Below are positions 12,701-27,700 of a stretch of 64,000 nt of DNA, piece by piece. This DNA comes from Apostichopus japonicus (Eukaryota; Echinodermata; Holothuroidea; Aspidochirotida; Stichopodidae), in NCBI RefSeq assembly GCF_037975245.1, contig NC_092580.1, positions 23,052,501-23,116,500 of the forward strand, in the 5' to 3' direction. Below the pieces are notes generated by a model. It made no database searches. It was not told the origin of the DNA and saw nothing but the letters and a program-made list of their open reading frames with translations. Made by a program: the position numbers and the translations under genes. Positions within the stretch are counted from its first letter, which is position 1. Each line of letters starts with the position of its first letter.

Positions 12701-15700
12701 ATCCCAGAGAGTGCTACCACTCTTCACTTTGAATTTTATCATGAAAACCAACCACCAGTTGAAGCAAAACTTACAAAACAGGTAAAGCTTTTTCAGACGA
12801 AACCTCACAACCTTCGATCAACTCTAGTCGAGAAGCTTGCCATCTTTTCTATCTTGTTTAGTTTTGTACGAAGTTGGGAGTTTCTTAACAGGTTACTGTG
12901 ACTAAGAATTTCATACAGTCTCTCGTCTGAGGAGGAGAGGAGGTGGTGGGAGAGGGAGTTTTAAAAGTCTTATTAGCCAGTGGCGTGAACAAACGACAAC
13001 CCCATCCTGCTAACAGTAGCCATATATATTAAATATTTATCCAGTGACCTTTCTGCAGCATGCCTTTTACACTTTTGCATGTATGGATTCATTTTACATC
13101 GTACCATGCTCTTAAATAAAAGTATTCCTTTAGTTTAGAGACTCAATATATGAGGGTGATTATATTATGTAAAGAAGCTAGTGTATTTACTCTTATTAGA
13201 ATTGAGACAGACATAAATACCTTCTCTGATCATCACAGACAACTGATATTTGTCCTAAAGAGGGTTACCTCATCTCATTCTGTGTCTGATAATAATAATA
13301 ATAATAATACATAATTTTTATATAGCGCCTAACAAACTATGAAAATAATTCTCGTGGCGCTTAACTATAGTTACAACATACACGTTTTGGTAAAAAGATA
13401 GGTCTTGAGAACCGATGGTAGGTTGCATTCAATGAATATTGTCACAACCAAGTACTTCTTTACATTAATTTAAAATTTAAATAGAGACTGTAAAGGATGA
13501 TTGATTTCTTGCAAAATGAACACTGCACAGTGCCTTGGAAGTAGACCTTAATGTATCAATGTTTCATTATAGAGTAAGATGTTTTTCTCATTCTGATTTT
13601 GCTGGTAGTTGTTTTAATTGTGTTGTAACCCCTGACTCTCTCCTACAGAATTCTGCCCAAGCACTCACCATCGTTCACATGGAAGATGTAGATACGGTAA
13701 GTGGACGTGTTTCTTCCTGTGACCGTGAGTCACTAAAAGCTACTGTTTATGGCAAACAACTAACAGGTCTACAGTGTGCTATCAACCAGTTTATCCGAAA
13801 GTATTTATCCTGAAGACCAATTTTAGTTTTGTTTCCTTGAGCAGTAAAGAGATTGATATTTCATGTCAAAGTTGATCTTTCATCTAGAGCATTCTAATTG
13901 CTGCGGTGTCACACATTTAAGGACTTAGATTAGATGATTGGGATATAAAGTTTGTCTAAGTGAGTACATCTCTATTTTCACTCAAGCATTAAGGAATTCT
14001 CAAGTACTTAAAACTTACAAAAGAAGGAAGAAGGGTTGTGGTGTTTGGAGGAGGGGGGGGGGGGAGAGGGGGTGGAGTGATACCAGCAGATGAGATTCAC
14101 ATAGTCATTAGTCTATCTTCTGGTTCTGTCGTCATTACATCGCGTAGTAACCTCTGATACCGCACAGTGGCTAACCAATCTTAGTATGGTGTCAAGGACG
14201 ACCCTGGACAGTTAATTACAAACCCGAGGGTGAGCATGTTTGTAGGTTAATATTGATCAGGCACCTCGTCAGGTTGAAAAAATTGTATTACAATTTAACA
14301 GTTTTGTGTTTTGTCAAATTAAATCTTGGGCTTGTTTGTGGCGTCAATATTATTGGGTTACCTAATTTCTCGTAATACTAACATGGTTAGCTAATTCGGT
14401 CAGTGTTACATGGTTATCTTATTCTCATCAGTGTTACTTGGTTAGCTAGTTCTCGTCAGTGTAACATTGTTAGCTAATACTCGTAATAGTAACACGTTCA
14501 TCTTAAATCTGTTTGGACAAATTCGAAAAGAAATTCTGAATTAGAGGCAGTGGTGTATTCCCTTTTGTGCTATTGAATAGGTTGGTGTGATCAATACTCG
14601 GTGTTAAGTATCTCTACAATAGAAGATTGGTGATGAACGGTGAAGATTGGTGATGATAGTGAAGACCGGCAGGGACTAATGAGTTCTCTTTTTCTTTGTT
14701 TCTATCTCTTTGTTTTGTCGTACAGCTTCACAAAGACTGTGCTACCATCATGGAGAGGCTGGTTATCAAGTACAGCATCCCCAAGGAAAAACAGGTTTGC
14801 AACTGTTCGAATGTTCTTGCCACCTTAGGTTGTGTGTAATTAATCTGCAGTCTTCAATAAGAGGAATTTAATTCTCAGTGTAGTAACTTGTATAAGATGT
14901 AGCAGTCCTTACAATTGTCAACATGATTACATTTTCAAATGGGGCTTTTACAGTAGACAGACAATATGGGAATTTAAAACCTATTATCCAGATTTACCAA
15001 AGCACGTTTTATTTAATATTGAGCTCTGAATCGCCAAAGTACTTTGTTTAAGCATACATTTGTATCACTTTACTTTTCTCAACTTTAAACATCTCTCTCT
15101 TTCCTCCTCAGATGCTACTATTCACCCATGTTCGTCTAGCCCACTGTTTCTCAAGTTCTCAGCAGAGGTTGTTATGTGTGCAAGCTCGTCTTCAGGCTCT
15201 CTCTGTGCTAGGTGAGCTCTCTCCCCCCCCCCCCCGCACCCCCTCTCTTTTCTCTCAACAACACAGCTGTCCCTTACCCCTGTACTCTGAAAAGTTGAGA
15301 ATGTGCTACTACTTATTGAACCTCCTCCTAAAATCCAAATCATTAATTATGAATTACAAGTCAGATGTTGTATTCCAAAATACACATTGTAGTTTGGAGT
15401 TGTTATTCTTACTTATTAACCTCCTCCTAAATTCCAAATCATTAATTATGCATGACAAGTCAGATGTTGTATTCCATAATACACACAGACTACACATTGT
15501 GGTTTGGAGGTTGTTATTCAAGAAAGAAGCTGCCTACCGTTCATGACTGATCCCTGGACAGAAGCAATTGGCAAGCTTGATTTGCTAAGAGTTTGGCAGC
15601 AGTACAAAGTCTCTTATGAAGCAACATTGATTCCCTTTTAGCAATCATAATCTAGTTCTTATCCTTTCCTCTCCAGTTTACTCCAGTGCAATCTTTGATA

Positions 15701-18700
15701 TACCAAGTACACTACTGTACACAGGTCTTGTAGAGGAGTTAGTGGAGGTGCTACAGGTGGATAATCCATTGCTAGTGGTATGTATCTGACAATGAGAATA
15801 CATACCTTCATAACTACATACTTTACATACATACGTACTTTACATACATACTTAACATACATACATACTTTACATACATACATTCATACTTTACATACAT
15901 ACATACATACTTTACATACATACATTCATACTTTACATACATACATATATACTTTACATACATATATACTTTACATACATACATATATACATACTTTACA
16001 TACATACATACTTTACATACATGCATACTTGACATACATACTATATACATTCAATATTTATATACATACATACAATACATACATACTTGCATACATGCAA
16101 TACATACTTTCATTTCATTTACAGTGTTACGTTAGTTCAACCATAGCTTCAAATTGTAACAGGTTTTTCATTCAAAGTCATATTTGTGATTGAAGGGAAC
16201 CCGTCAAAAGTGAAAGAGATGATTTAGGTTGTTATAATGTTGCATCGGTTTGTATGTGTTTATAATGGAATGTATCATACAGCTTTAAAGGAGCGCCATT
16301 CTAAGCAGGTGTAATCTCCAAAGGTCTATTTGTCTGTATTAACCTACACAGGCTTTTTTTTGCAGTAGATAAAGTAGTTTTTAAAACAGTTCAATATTTT
16401 TGTCTTTGGGATATCTTAAAGGCAACATGTTAAGCCCATAGTGGGTCAGTGGATATCACAATGCATTTATTGTGAATAAATTTATAGTCTCTCAGATATT
16501 CTCAATGGTATGTTTTGATGGTCACGACTGGCACCATCAGAACACAAAGCCAACTGGTTGTATCTACTATGCCCAAACTGCCAAAAATATGTATTGCTAC
16601 CCAAAATGGGTCGCCAATTTTTTATGGTGGGTCACTAGCCCGGTAGTGGCAACCGAAAAAACCCAAAGCAAAATGGAATCGATAAACAGTGTTTTACCAA
16701 TGAAACCTGTCATAGAGCTTCCTCCCTGTGGTGTGTTGATTTGATTACCAATTTTTGATCAATTTGTGTGCTTGGTGTTGTTCTGTAATTTTCAGTCGAT
16801 GTGCAATGAATTGCAATCACATCAGTCCATGTGCAATCCTCCAGGGAGTAAAATTTTGGATGACTTAGGCTCCCCTGGTTGCCAGGGAAAATTTTTGCCA
16901 AAATGCAAGGTCTCTCCTGTCTTTCAATATAGAACAAAAAATATTTTGCCCACCTGTTGCATCAGCATCACCACTAATGCTTAAAACCTCAAGGAATTCC
17001 TTCATTTTCAAATGGACCTTAGTACGTATTGTAGGCCTATAACACTTTTATACAAAATGCAGCTAATGTACAATTCTTCTGATACTTTGAGAATCCGAGT
17101 GAAAGTGAGATATCGTTATGTAACTTTAGTAAGATGACTTGCGACCATCTCTCATTAAAAAAGAGTCCATTTTGATATTGTCTTTGACTTACGAGGGAAA
17201 CTGGGCAACGAAGTAAGAGAACATGTCTTTCATATTCACGCATCCTACTCCAGATATCCTGCTATGATATATCGCAGCTTAATTTTATTTTCACTTGATC
17301 ATATATTTTGCAGGAAATAAAAGCGGCATCTCTTAGGACACTGACATCCGTCATACATTTGGATCGAAATCCAGAGTAAGTTACATCGACACTTTCTCTG
17401 GAAAAATTATTAAAATTTTTTTTTTTTTATGGGGAAAAGGCCTTTTTCAAAGAGTATAATTGAACATATGTTCAAATCGTACAGCTTTCCCGAAAACTGT
17501 GCTACCATTATGGAGGACAAAACCCTATTAATGTGGAGAAATGGGAGTAATTTTGAGGTAAAATGATTCTGCATTTGCCCCTTCTTTTTTAAATTTATTA
17601 ATGTATTTCTCGATTGATGAACTCTTTTGAGGTTACATGTCCCTCTTCATGTCAATGTTAGTTTGCACCCAATTATCCACTCCCATGGCTTGCAAATATC
17701 CGTAGGAAACGTTCTTCTTGTTCTTGGAGGATATATATCCGAAGGACGCGTGCTCTTTTGTCCGTGGCAAGGTACACTCTATCGGATATACCCTCGAATT
17801 AACAACTATGATAATTAAGTTGTAGTTTGTAGTCATCTGATGCATATTCATTCATGTAAATTTATTTGCCCATCTTCTGTCTTCAGATTGGTCAACATCA
17901 TTGAAGCCACGGGTGCTTCTTCGTACCATGGGTTCTTGCCAGTGTTAGTCAGACAGTGTATCCAAGCCATGATAGGTAAAAAATGCAGAACTTTTATTTG
18001 TATAGTGGTAGTGACCTGATTTTCAAACATTGTTCAGCTTTTTAGCACAAGATGATCTTCAACCACCGTGGGCAGAGACAATTGTCGGTCGTACGGTTGG
18101 CTTCCCTAAGCAATACCATTAGGTCCCTAGGTTTACCTAGTATCATATTCTTGTACGGTTGACTGCCCAAAGCAATACCATCAGGTCCCTAGGTTTACCT
18201 AGTATCAAATTGTACGGTTGACTGCCCAAAAGCAATACTATCAGGTGCCTAGGTTTAAGCTAGTATCATATTCTTAATTATTTGCATTTTTAGCATTTCT
18301 AAAACTTTCTCCTCGGGTTAGAAAGGAAGTTTAAGCTAATCTTCCACAAGAGTCTGATTAGATGCACACTTTGTCACCGTTTATAAAACTGTATCCTGGC
18401 AGAAAAAGCAAATATAAGTTTATGTAATAATTTTTACACTCTTGTCAGGCTCCAAAAACCAATGTTAATAAACATCAAAAAGTCGTCGTACCAGTTGAAG
18501 GTTACCCAGTCATCGGAAGTTTGATAATCGACATTCTAGAATTGAGAATTTTCAATGAATTTGATGAAATATAATGTTCTTATCCACTTCTGCTTTTTTT
18601 CTGAAGCTCTTTTTTGTTGATTGCTTTTCACGTGTCATCCTGACAATAACTTCAAATTTCATCTCCTCTTTAGATCCTAATCAAGAAGCAGTTCCTCATG

Positions 18701-21700
18701 TTCTAGCCACTGCCTTGTTCTCTTTTCTTTATCACTTGGCCAGTTATGGGACCGGTGAGTACAACCTTCAAGGTCTACCTTGTGTATAGTACCAGTAGTT
18801 TATTCTGTTCCCTGAGTGATAATTATCATCAAGAGGAAATATTGCAGTGTTTTAGTCTCAAGCAGAGGTAAGGGGGTGGTGGAGGGGAGACAGGTGAGAG
18901 GGATGGCTACCCACAAATTGCATTGCTTAGTTGACCATGTTTGTCGGTAATGGTATGCTACCCATGTTTTGCTTCAAATCAGATTTTACAGTGTGTGATT
19001 TCACTTGTGTGTTCAATTTGTAAATGCAATGTAGATAATATGTGAGTGCTATGGGAGAAGCTTCAGCAAGAGACATTCTTAAAAGGGATCCCTGCTATGC
19101 AGAAATGAATTCTCATGTCTGAATTCAATGGCTTCAGTATAAATCTTGCTATCTTATGTCTCGGAAAAGTAAAACTGGTCGTAGAAATCTGCTGTCAAGT
19201 TTGTGTAGCGGTTGTACTTATCCTGCTTGTAATGGTATACACATATATAGACTGAATACGTTTTATTGTGTACACTTCAGGAGGAGAGGCTCTTGTGTAC
19301 TGCAATATGATGGAATCCCTCCTGAAAGTTATAAAGTGGCACGGGGAAGACGAAAATCATACCACAGTGAGTATATTAAAGAGATATCCAAATAATTTTT
19401 ATCGGTGAAGTTTCTTGCCGGATGCCTTTTGAATTCCTTGCTTTTAAAGAGAGCTATACTTTGAGAGCATTTGTGACTTTTAATCATTTGTGAGTTTTAA
19501 TCAATTTTGGGGAAAGTTAAATTTTTGGAATAAGATATCTTGATCAGAAGGGAAGGTATGAAAGGTCAATTCTCTCTGTAAAATTCCCAACAGAGAGGTC
19601 GCTTCTGTTCAGTATCGGGAAACCTTTTGCTCATGTGGTGTTAAGATAACAGAAACCTCAGCACGATATTTCTTATTTTCTGATTCAAGTGAAGATGGAT
19701 TGAATCTTGATGTTTCCTTTGACCACTTGATCTCCTTTTTGAATGGCTCGTTCATATCGATAACATTTAAGAGATTTGCTTTATGTGTATTTGTTAGGTT
19801 CAAATTTCAATCTTAATTGTTAACTTCAAGAAGATATTTCTCTTTCTAGGGAATATTTATATAAAACCTTTTAGTTTCAGTTTAACCGGATAGAAGCGAT
19901 CCATTACTATGCTATTCTAAGTCCTGTAGTTAAATGAAATGTTGCATGATGGCAACATTTTAACGAGTTGTTTCTCCTTTTCTCAACAACAGTTTGTAAC
20001 CAGAGCAGTGAGAGTTGTTGATCTGATCACCAATCTCGACATGGCAGCATTTCAGACCAACGGGGGACTTTCTATATTCCTCAACAGACTAGAGGTAAGT
20101 ATATATAAAATTAAATATTTCTCCAGGATATGTGAGTGAAAAGTGTCACATGCATTCTGGAGTTATGTGCATTGCATTTTTCATCTAAGATAAAGATTTA
20201 AATTCCTTAAAAAGGAGTTAAGTTGGATGTTGGCAAGAAGGGCAACTGGAGTAAAACATTGGTCATTGCCGTTTGTATTCTAGACCTTACATTCTGAAGG
20301 GATCGAGTGGTACATTATCGAAGGTAACTCAGTGTTATCAGCCTTGTCACAGCTGGCAGTATGAAAAACAGACCAAAAAATTTGTATATGAACATTTTGT
20401 GTTCCCCCATTTCGTCCGCCAGCACGAAGTGAACATATGCCGGACCGAGGTACCGTATGTTATCAGACCGACCATTCGAACATCAACAATGGAAGCATCC
20501 CTGTCAAACCCAGCCTCTCCTAGTCAACAGTTTGATACAGGTGGTAGCTCATCTAGATCTGAAACTCCTACACCTGAACAAGGGGACCTGACGGGCCAGC
20601 CCAGGTCACAGAGCAGAGAGGGCTCGTCCGAGATGGAGACGGACAGTCCGAGTGCAGGGCCGTCTACCACCAGGGCCGCAGATGACAGCTACTTTCTCGA
20701 GACCCAAGAGGAGGGTAAACCAGGTATGACAATGACTGGGGTTAACTTGCCTAGGGGTGATAGGTCGTCAAAGTAACTACCCTCTCATGATCTGTTCCCA
20801 GAGATTATGTATCTGTGAGAAAGTTTGTAAGTCTTGGATATCAGACATGGACACGAAAAGCAAGAATTATACAGATGCCATGCAGGTTGAAGGTCTTCTG
20901 TCTTTTCTTTTCTTTGTAAAGTGGCTCAGATTGCCTCTTGCAGGAATGATATCGCCACCACTTTTAACTGAATATGGTAGATGTGATGGCTGATAGAATA
21001 TGGACAGATAGTTTACTGTCATGAATAGAAAATGTATTGCAAGCAACATGTTTTTTGGTTAGGTTTAATTGCAAACAAAACTGATATGCAAGTGTCAGGA
21101 ATATGGAATGAAGAAATAAATTGGACACAGAATGTAAGGTTGTCAGTGGGAAGATGTTGATGTCTTGGGAGAAGTATGAAGCACACATTTTGCTGGTAAC
21201 AAAGTACATTTCTACGAAATTGGTGTCGCAAGGGCCTGACGTTTTTCATCTTAGCAGGGAGGGCCATCTTCGAATGGCAGTTTGTCTTTGTTAAGGTGGA
21301 TCTGTCAGGTTTGCCTTCAAGATACTGTACAAGCTCTGTGAGAAGTTCCCTGCACACAAGTGAAACTGAACTTGATTTGATTCTCTCTCTAGGACGGCAG
21401 TGCTTCCCACAGAGGGCTGCTCTCCTGAAATCCATGCTCAATTTTTTGAAGAAGGCCATTCCAGATCCAGCGTTTGCAGACAGCATCAGACACGGTGAGT
21501 GAGATGACCAGCAGTTATTTATGATGTATAGTTACCAGACAAGTATGTCTACGGGGAAGACCAACTTACACCCATCGTCATATCCCCCCTAAAAGATAAT
21601 CAGGAATGAGAGAAATGAAAACATACAGATAAGCCAGCAGCCACAGTTTAGACCCCCCATCCCCATCCACCCCACCCACCCCCACCCAGAAAAAACAAAT

Positions 21701-24700
21701 TAAATAAAAATAAAAACAGAAGAGAAAGTAATAACTAGTTGACTCTCTCCTATGGCATGGTTTCTCTATGATGCTTCCATTGTAGCATATGGGGGTGTAT
21801 GTTTCCATTAGTGTTGCCTGTGGCATGGGGCATGCTTTCCAAACACTGAATATCAAGTTCAACATGAAGGTTATCTTTCTTCCTTCCTACCATATTTGGT
21901 TTCATCTTGCTAGCATAACTCTCATTAGGAAGTGACTGGTTCCCTTCTCACTTTATGGAGAAAGTGTAAGAAAGTTGGGAAACATTTGTTTTGTCATGTT
22001 TTGTCTGAGTTTGTAAACTAACCAGGTTCTTTTACTTGTTTTCAGTTATGGATGGATCTTTGCCAAGGTCTTTAAAACATTTGATCAGCAATGCAGAATA
22101 TTATGGACCATCCCTGTTTCTCTTAGGTGAGTAATTCAAATGTTTTTCTTCTTAGTGAGTGATTATTCTTACCTTGTGTCTGTTTTGAAAGATTCTCTTC
22201 GGATTGATTGTTCATCCCCCTAACTGATAAATATTAATCTGTGAAGATTGATTATTATGATTTCTTGTAGACAAATTTGTTTTTGTTTTCTTATCTTATC
22301 TGATCTAGCTTGTGAGTTTGTGACTGTTTACGTGTTCCAGGAGCCGTCACTCCTCTCAAGTCTACAAGACACTGGCCTTACAGACGTTATGCTTCACGCA
22401 CTGCTCATCAAAGATGTAAGTTGTATTCACAATCAGAAGATGAGTATTTACTTCTTAAGTCTTCTGGAATGCTTCAAGAATAAGATGATAGCAATTAGGA
22501 TATTAATTTTAGGATATTAATTGTCAATTATAGAAGCAGATATGTCCTCTTCTGCTGCCCAAAAAAAGAGGTTTGTGAGACGAAATACTAAAGTATACTT
22601 GAGTAGATACTCCATTCATGAATAGATAATTCATACCAGCAGAAAACCAAATACCAAGACCGCCTTGGCATATATATATATACATACATATGTACGTACG
22701 TATAAACTGTACTCTCATTTCTCTTCATGTTACTAAAACTGTCAGTTGAAGTTGTTATTGTCAGCACATGATTGGACTTCTTACAATCAGATAGCACTGT
22801 TGTGGAAGAAGTAATTCATAGCTTCCTACCAAACAATTAATACTTACTTGAAAACTGACTTGAGTTAACTATAGAGTGAAACTGAAACCACAAATAGATA
22901 TAGTATTTTATCGATTTGATTATTAGATTAAAGATCTAAATACTTTATTAAACTGATTAGTCGCCCAATTTCCTTCTCCCTGGTCAGGTTCCTGCCACGA
23001 AAGAGGTTTTAGGCTCCCTACCCAACATCTTCAGTGCCCTCTGTTTAAACGCAAGAGGTCTGGAAGCTTTTGTGAAGTGCAAACCATTTGACAAACTGTT
23101 CAAAGTTCTGCTCTCGCCTGCGTATCTTCCGGCGATGAGAAGGCGAAGGAGCAACGAAATAATGGGTGAGTTCCGCTTCTCATTTGACACTTTATAACCC
23201 ACAGGTTGTGGTGTTTTCTGTTGACACTTCAAAGAATAAAGTTCGTTGGAGGTTGAACAACGAGTGTGTTACCCACCACCGTGTTGGATCGGTTGCACTT
23301 CAGTTGGGAAGACTTATAACTGTTGTGATGGCCAACTTTATCCGGGAATTATTTTCTTGAAATGAAAATACTTTAATGATAGCAGTACTGTGTGCCTTGC
23401 AGACAAACAAGAGATCTCTTGATCGTTTCTTTCCCCTTCAATGATGCAGACAAGATTTTCCTCACAGAGACTCACTTAGCTTGTTGGGATGCCGTTTCAA
23501 AATTCACCCATGATTAATAATATGATTAGTTAAATAATTGAAAAACTTTTGTAAAATTCCTTACTTTCTTTGATTATCATCATCTCTTGAAAATGGGAAT
23601 ATCTTCTGAGCGATCCTCATTGAATATGTTTTGTCAAAATAATTTTTTTTTCTTTTTTTTTCTAAAGTACATTTCTCATTTTATGCATATCCTGTTCTAC
23701 ATTTTGTTTTCTATTCAGGGGACACTGCTTTATCATTGGGCAGTGCTATGGATGAGCTGATGCGCCATCAACCTTCTTTAAAGTCAGATGCAATGAAGGC
23801 TATTATCAAGGTATTCTTTCTGCTCAATCTTCAATAAGCATGCCTCTTTGTCTACTTTACAAGATGACAGTTGTCGGGGATATTATCCATTGTTCGCACA
23901 AATTTGTAAATTCTGTTTTGCTATGCGCCGAAATGTGCTGTTAAAATTAAAACAATAGCAATAATTTTTTTGTCATTGTTTCTCTCTCTACATGAGCCGT
24001 AGGAAGACTGTTTCAAACTTCTTTCTAGATTTCATATATTCATTTTAATATTGAAGTTACTTAATGTTGTGTATTAAAATGTAGCATTTGATTGATCACA
24101 ACTTTTCGCTGCCTGTCTTGGCTTCCATCTGCTTCCATCCAGTATTTTACCTAGCAATGGAAAATTGACACAGTACTGGTGAGATGTTACAATGATTGAA
24201 GGAGGAATTACAATACCAACTGCCTGCCTGCCTCTCACCCCTCCCCTACCCCCATAACCACCACATTATACATCTGCCATGAGGGGGAAGAGGCTACTGA
24301 TAACTGCCACTTTAAATCCACTTTAAATTTAAACCAATACAATTGTTCATTTTGTTTGTAGCTCCTGGAGGAGATTTGCTCGTTAGGACGTGACAAGAGA
24401 TACACTTGTGCAAAGACCATCCCCAAGGGTAAAAGCTCAGCTACCACCACCCCACAGACAGCAGGAGACGATACCTCTAGTGATGATGATGATGACGAGG
24501 AAGCAGTCACCGAAGAAATCAGGAACCCCTCAGAGGTTGCCGCCAGAAAACGGGAAGCAGAACTCCCTCAGTGAGTCCTTTTTTTTATTTATCATTTATT
24601 AAAAATCTTTTCTTTGTTTCTGTTCCATAATGCATCTTAATAACAATGATTCTCAAAGAATGTTCCAAGTTTCTAGCGTGATCGTAGGAGAAATACAAAT

Positions 24701-27700
24701 TTAGTGGACCAATAAGGTACGGGCTGGCATATGTATATGTGAACAGTTTGTGATTTTATCATGTGGGGTCAACCAACTGAGTCTGATTTAAGCTATAAAT
24801 GGATACTTAAGAAGAAAAACCAAAAAACCGTTTATGCCGTTCCTTTATTTCAGATTTAGTGACTCAGAAGAGAAGAAGCCTATACCTCTTCTTGACTACA
24901 TCTTTAATGTGGTAAGTCACCTTTACTACCATCCTCCACACACCGTCCCACATATATCCAGTAAAGGTACAGCACATATTCAGGTATTAATAGCACTAGG
25001 ACAAAGTCTACATCTGTGGATCATATTGTTAATGATGGAGCCTCGTTTAGAAGTTTGTTTTTTGTTAAGTGACTTTTTGAAGAGAAAAAGTTAACGTCTC
25101 TTCTCAAACTCTGTTTAATGGGGTAAGTCAAGGTATAGGACACATTCGAAATTGACTAGGTCGGACTTGTTATTTTTGCCATGAACAGAATATGATAGGC
25201 CCAAATTGAGCAACTCCTGATTTGTGCAATGAATTGACTCTGAGGAGAGAAGCACTCACCTCATTATGACTATATATACAATGTATTAAGTCAACAGTGT
25301 GTGATACACACCATTCAAGTTAGAGGGCCATATTCTAACAATTGTTGACACCAGCCCAAAACCCTGGATATCTTTATTATAGTCAGGGAACACAATTGCT
25401 AGGATGTTGTCATATTTGCTATAAGTTAATGTTGTCAGGTTCAGGATTTAAGATGCACCAAGGGATTATAGATATTAATCCTCCCCCCCCTCCAAGTCAT
25501 TGTTAACAGTGACGTTGCAATTGATCCATATTTCAGTCATTAATCCCTGCCCTTCAGGATTATAAGGTTTTACACCAAGGACACTCCGTGTCAATATTTC
25601 AAGAATGATAAAGACTTGATCAAGGACTCTTCTTGTTTACCAGTTTCATCAAGAAATATCCAAGTTTCTACCTTTGTTTTACTTTTTTTCTGTGAATTCT
25701 CAGATGAAATTTGTGGAGGCAATCCTCTGTACTAATGCCACGGATGACCACTGCTGGGAGTTCGTCGGGCAGAAAGGCCACGAGCCCCTGATGGAGATTC
25801 TCCGTCTGCCCAACCTGCCGATTGATTTCCCATCCAGCCAAGCATGCCAGTCAGTTGCCAGTGTATGCAAGGCTATCTTGGTAAGGAATTCTCCTTACAT
25901 ACACCAGGCTCCATCAATCAGGGATAGAGATGCATCATACGCCTAGAATGCTTACAAATTAGAGTAACCCTTTCCATGCTGAACTAACGTCCTCCATCAT
26001 GCAAAAGAAGAATAAGAAGAAAGCAAGATTTAAGAGAAGATTGAGTATCATGACCTCATGTTTCATCTGCTTTTTCATTTTTTTCCTTATATTTTTATAT
26101 TACAGTCACTAGCCAGAGAGCCACAGGTTCTGAAGCAGGGCCTACAAATGCTGAAAGAGGTTTTAGAGAAGTTAGAACCCCTGAATCATCCATTGCAACC
26201 TCCCGAAGGTTCTATACTCCTCAAGGAACTATTGGACTCTCCGAATCCTCCAGAGGCCCCCCTCTCGGCCGGTGCTACACCCCTCCTTCACTCTGTGGTG
26301 TCAGCCCACTCCTATGTAACGATGTTGTACCATGTTTGTAAAGTTGGACAGGTGAGCCTCCCTTTCAGTGATATTTTTATGCGTTCTCATGTCAAAGATG
26401 TACGACATATTCCTACTTTTAACCTCACTCAGAATTTCATTTCTATTTTGCACATCGTTACTGGTTCTTTAGCTGCAATTTGTCTGCATTTAGAGCTTTC
26501 CAATGACACATTATGGATTTCACAATAGCGACTCACCATTCCTCAGATCTTGGGATTACGTTTTGGCCCTTTATATCATTTCAGGGGGATGTGAGGACCA
26601 TTTCAATTAACCAATGGGGTACTGATCTGGGTCAGGAGGTCCTGGCAGGGTTATGCCAGCTGTACACCTCTCTGGTCTGGGAGAGTATAGTTCTCCTGTC
26701 TCTCTTTACCCCTGGGTCAATTCCAGAAAATTGTGACCTTGGAAAACAGGATATGAAAAAGCTCTTGGAGCTCACTGCTGAGATGCAAGATGGCAGAAAG
26801 TCACGAGAACATGGGACTGGAGCTGCTCCAGGTACTGTTTCTTTGTCTTCATTGTTTGTTTGTTATCAGAGGAATTTGGTTAAGAATTGAGCATCGTTAG
26901 ATACTTAAAACTGACCTCCAATTTTGCGAAACCTGTTACATTAACAACACATTTTCGTAATATCTTGTGGTAAAGATTGGTGATTATTGATTCATATTTG
27001 TTTAAATGATTTTTCCATCCTTTTGTAAGAACCTGTATGATGGCATTGAATTGGACTTTGTACTGGGTGTTCATATCATCAGGTTCATTAGTGTCACTGT
27101 TTGCTGACTATACAAGTTTACTTCATAGACTTGAAGACAAAAAGGCATCTTTCACACATAATGACATATAGATCAGTATGTACATTTTAGGGACGGCGTA
27201 TCACATGAAAATTACACTCTGGGCATCCTATGGGTTGCATCAAGATAATGCACATCGTACAAATAAAAGCATGTTTGTGTATACGAGTACTTGAGCCATA
27301 ATGTCAGTATTGAAATTTAAGGAGCTTCTTTCTCATTTCTCCCTCACTGCCTGGTTGTCTCTAGTACCTACATTTGGTCCAGGGGAGTCTCCCACCACTG
27401 TGGTGAGTAGCGCCCTCTCCAGTATGGAGATGGAGGACAACCAACCTACGGAGGACATCGCTGCCGCCGCAGTGGTCAAGGAATCCAAACCCACCATGAA
27501 CCTGCACACCCTGCAGCAGCTCAAACAGGAAGTACCAGCCCTCTACGCTCCCTCTCGCCTCGGCAAGGCACTCTCGGAGCTGTTCGGCCTGTTGGTGAAG
27601 CTCTGCGTCGGCTCTTCCATGCGGCACAGGATACGACCCAATCCACAGGCCAATCAGACGGTACCGCCAGAGTCGGCTCGGAAGACCGCCAGGTCTTTGA

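Noticed and set aside
15780-16193. 137-codon open frame of His/Tyr/Ile/Leu
   Set aside because: Translation of the CATACATACTTTA simple repeat.
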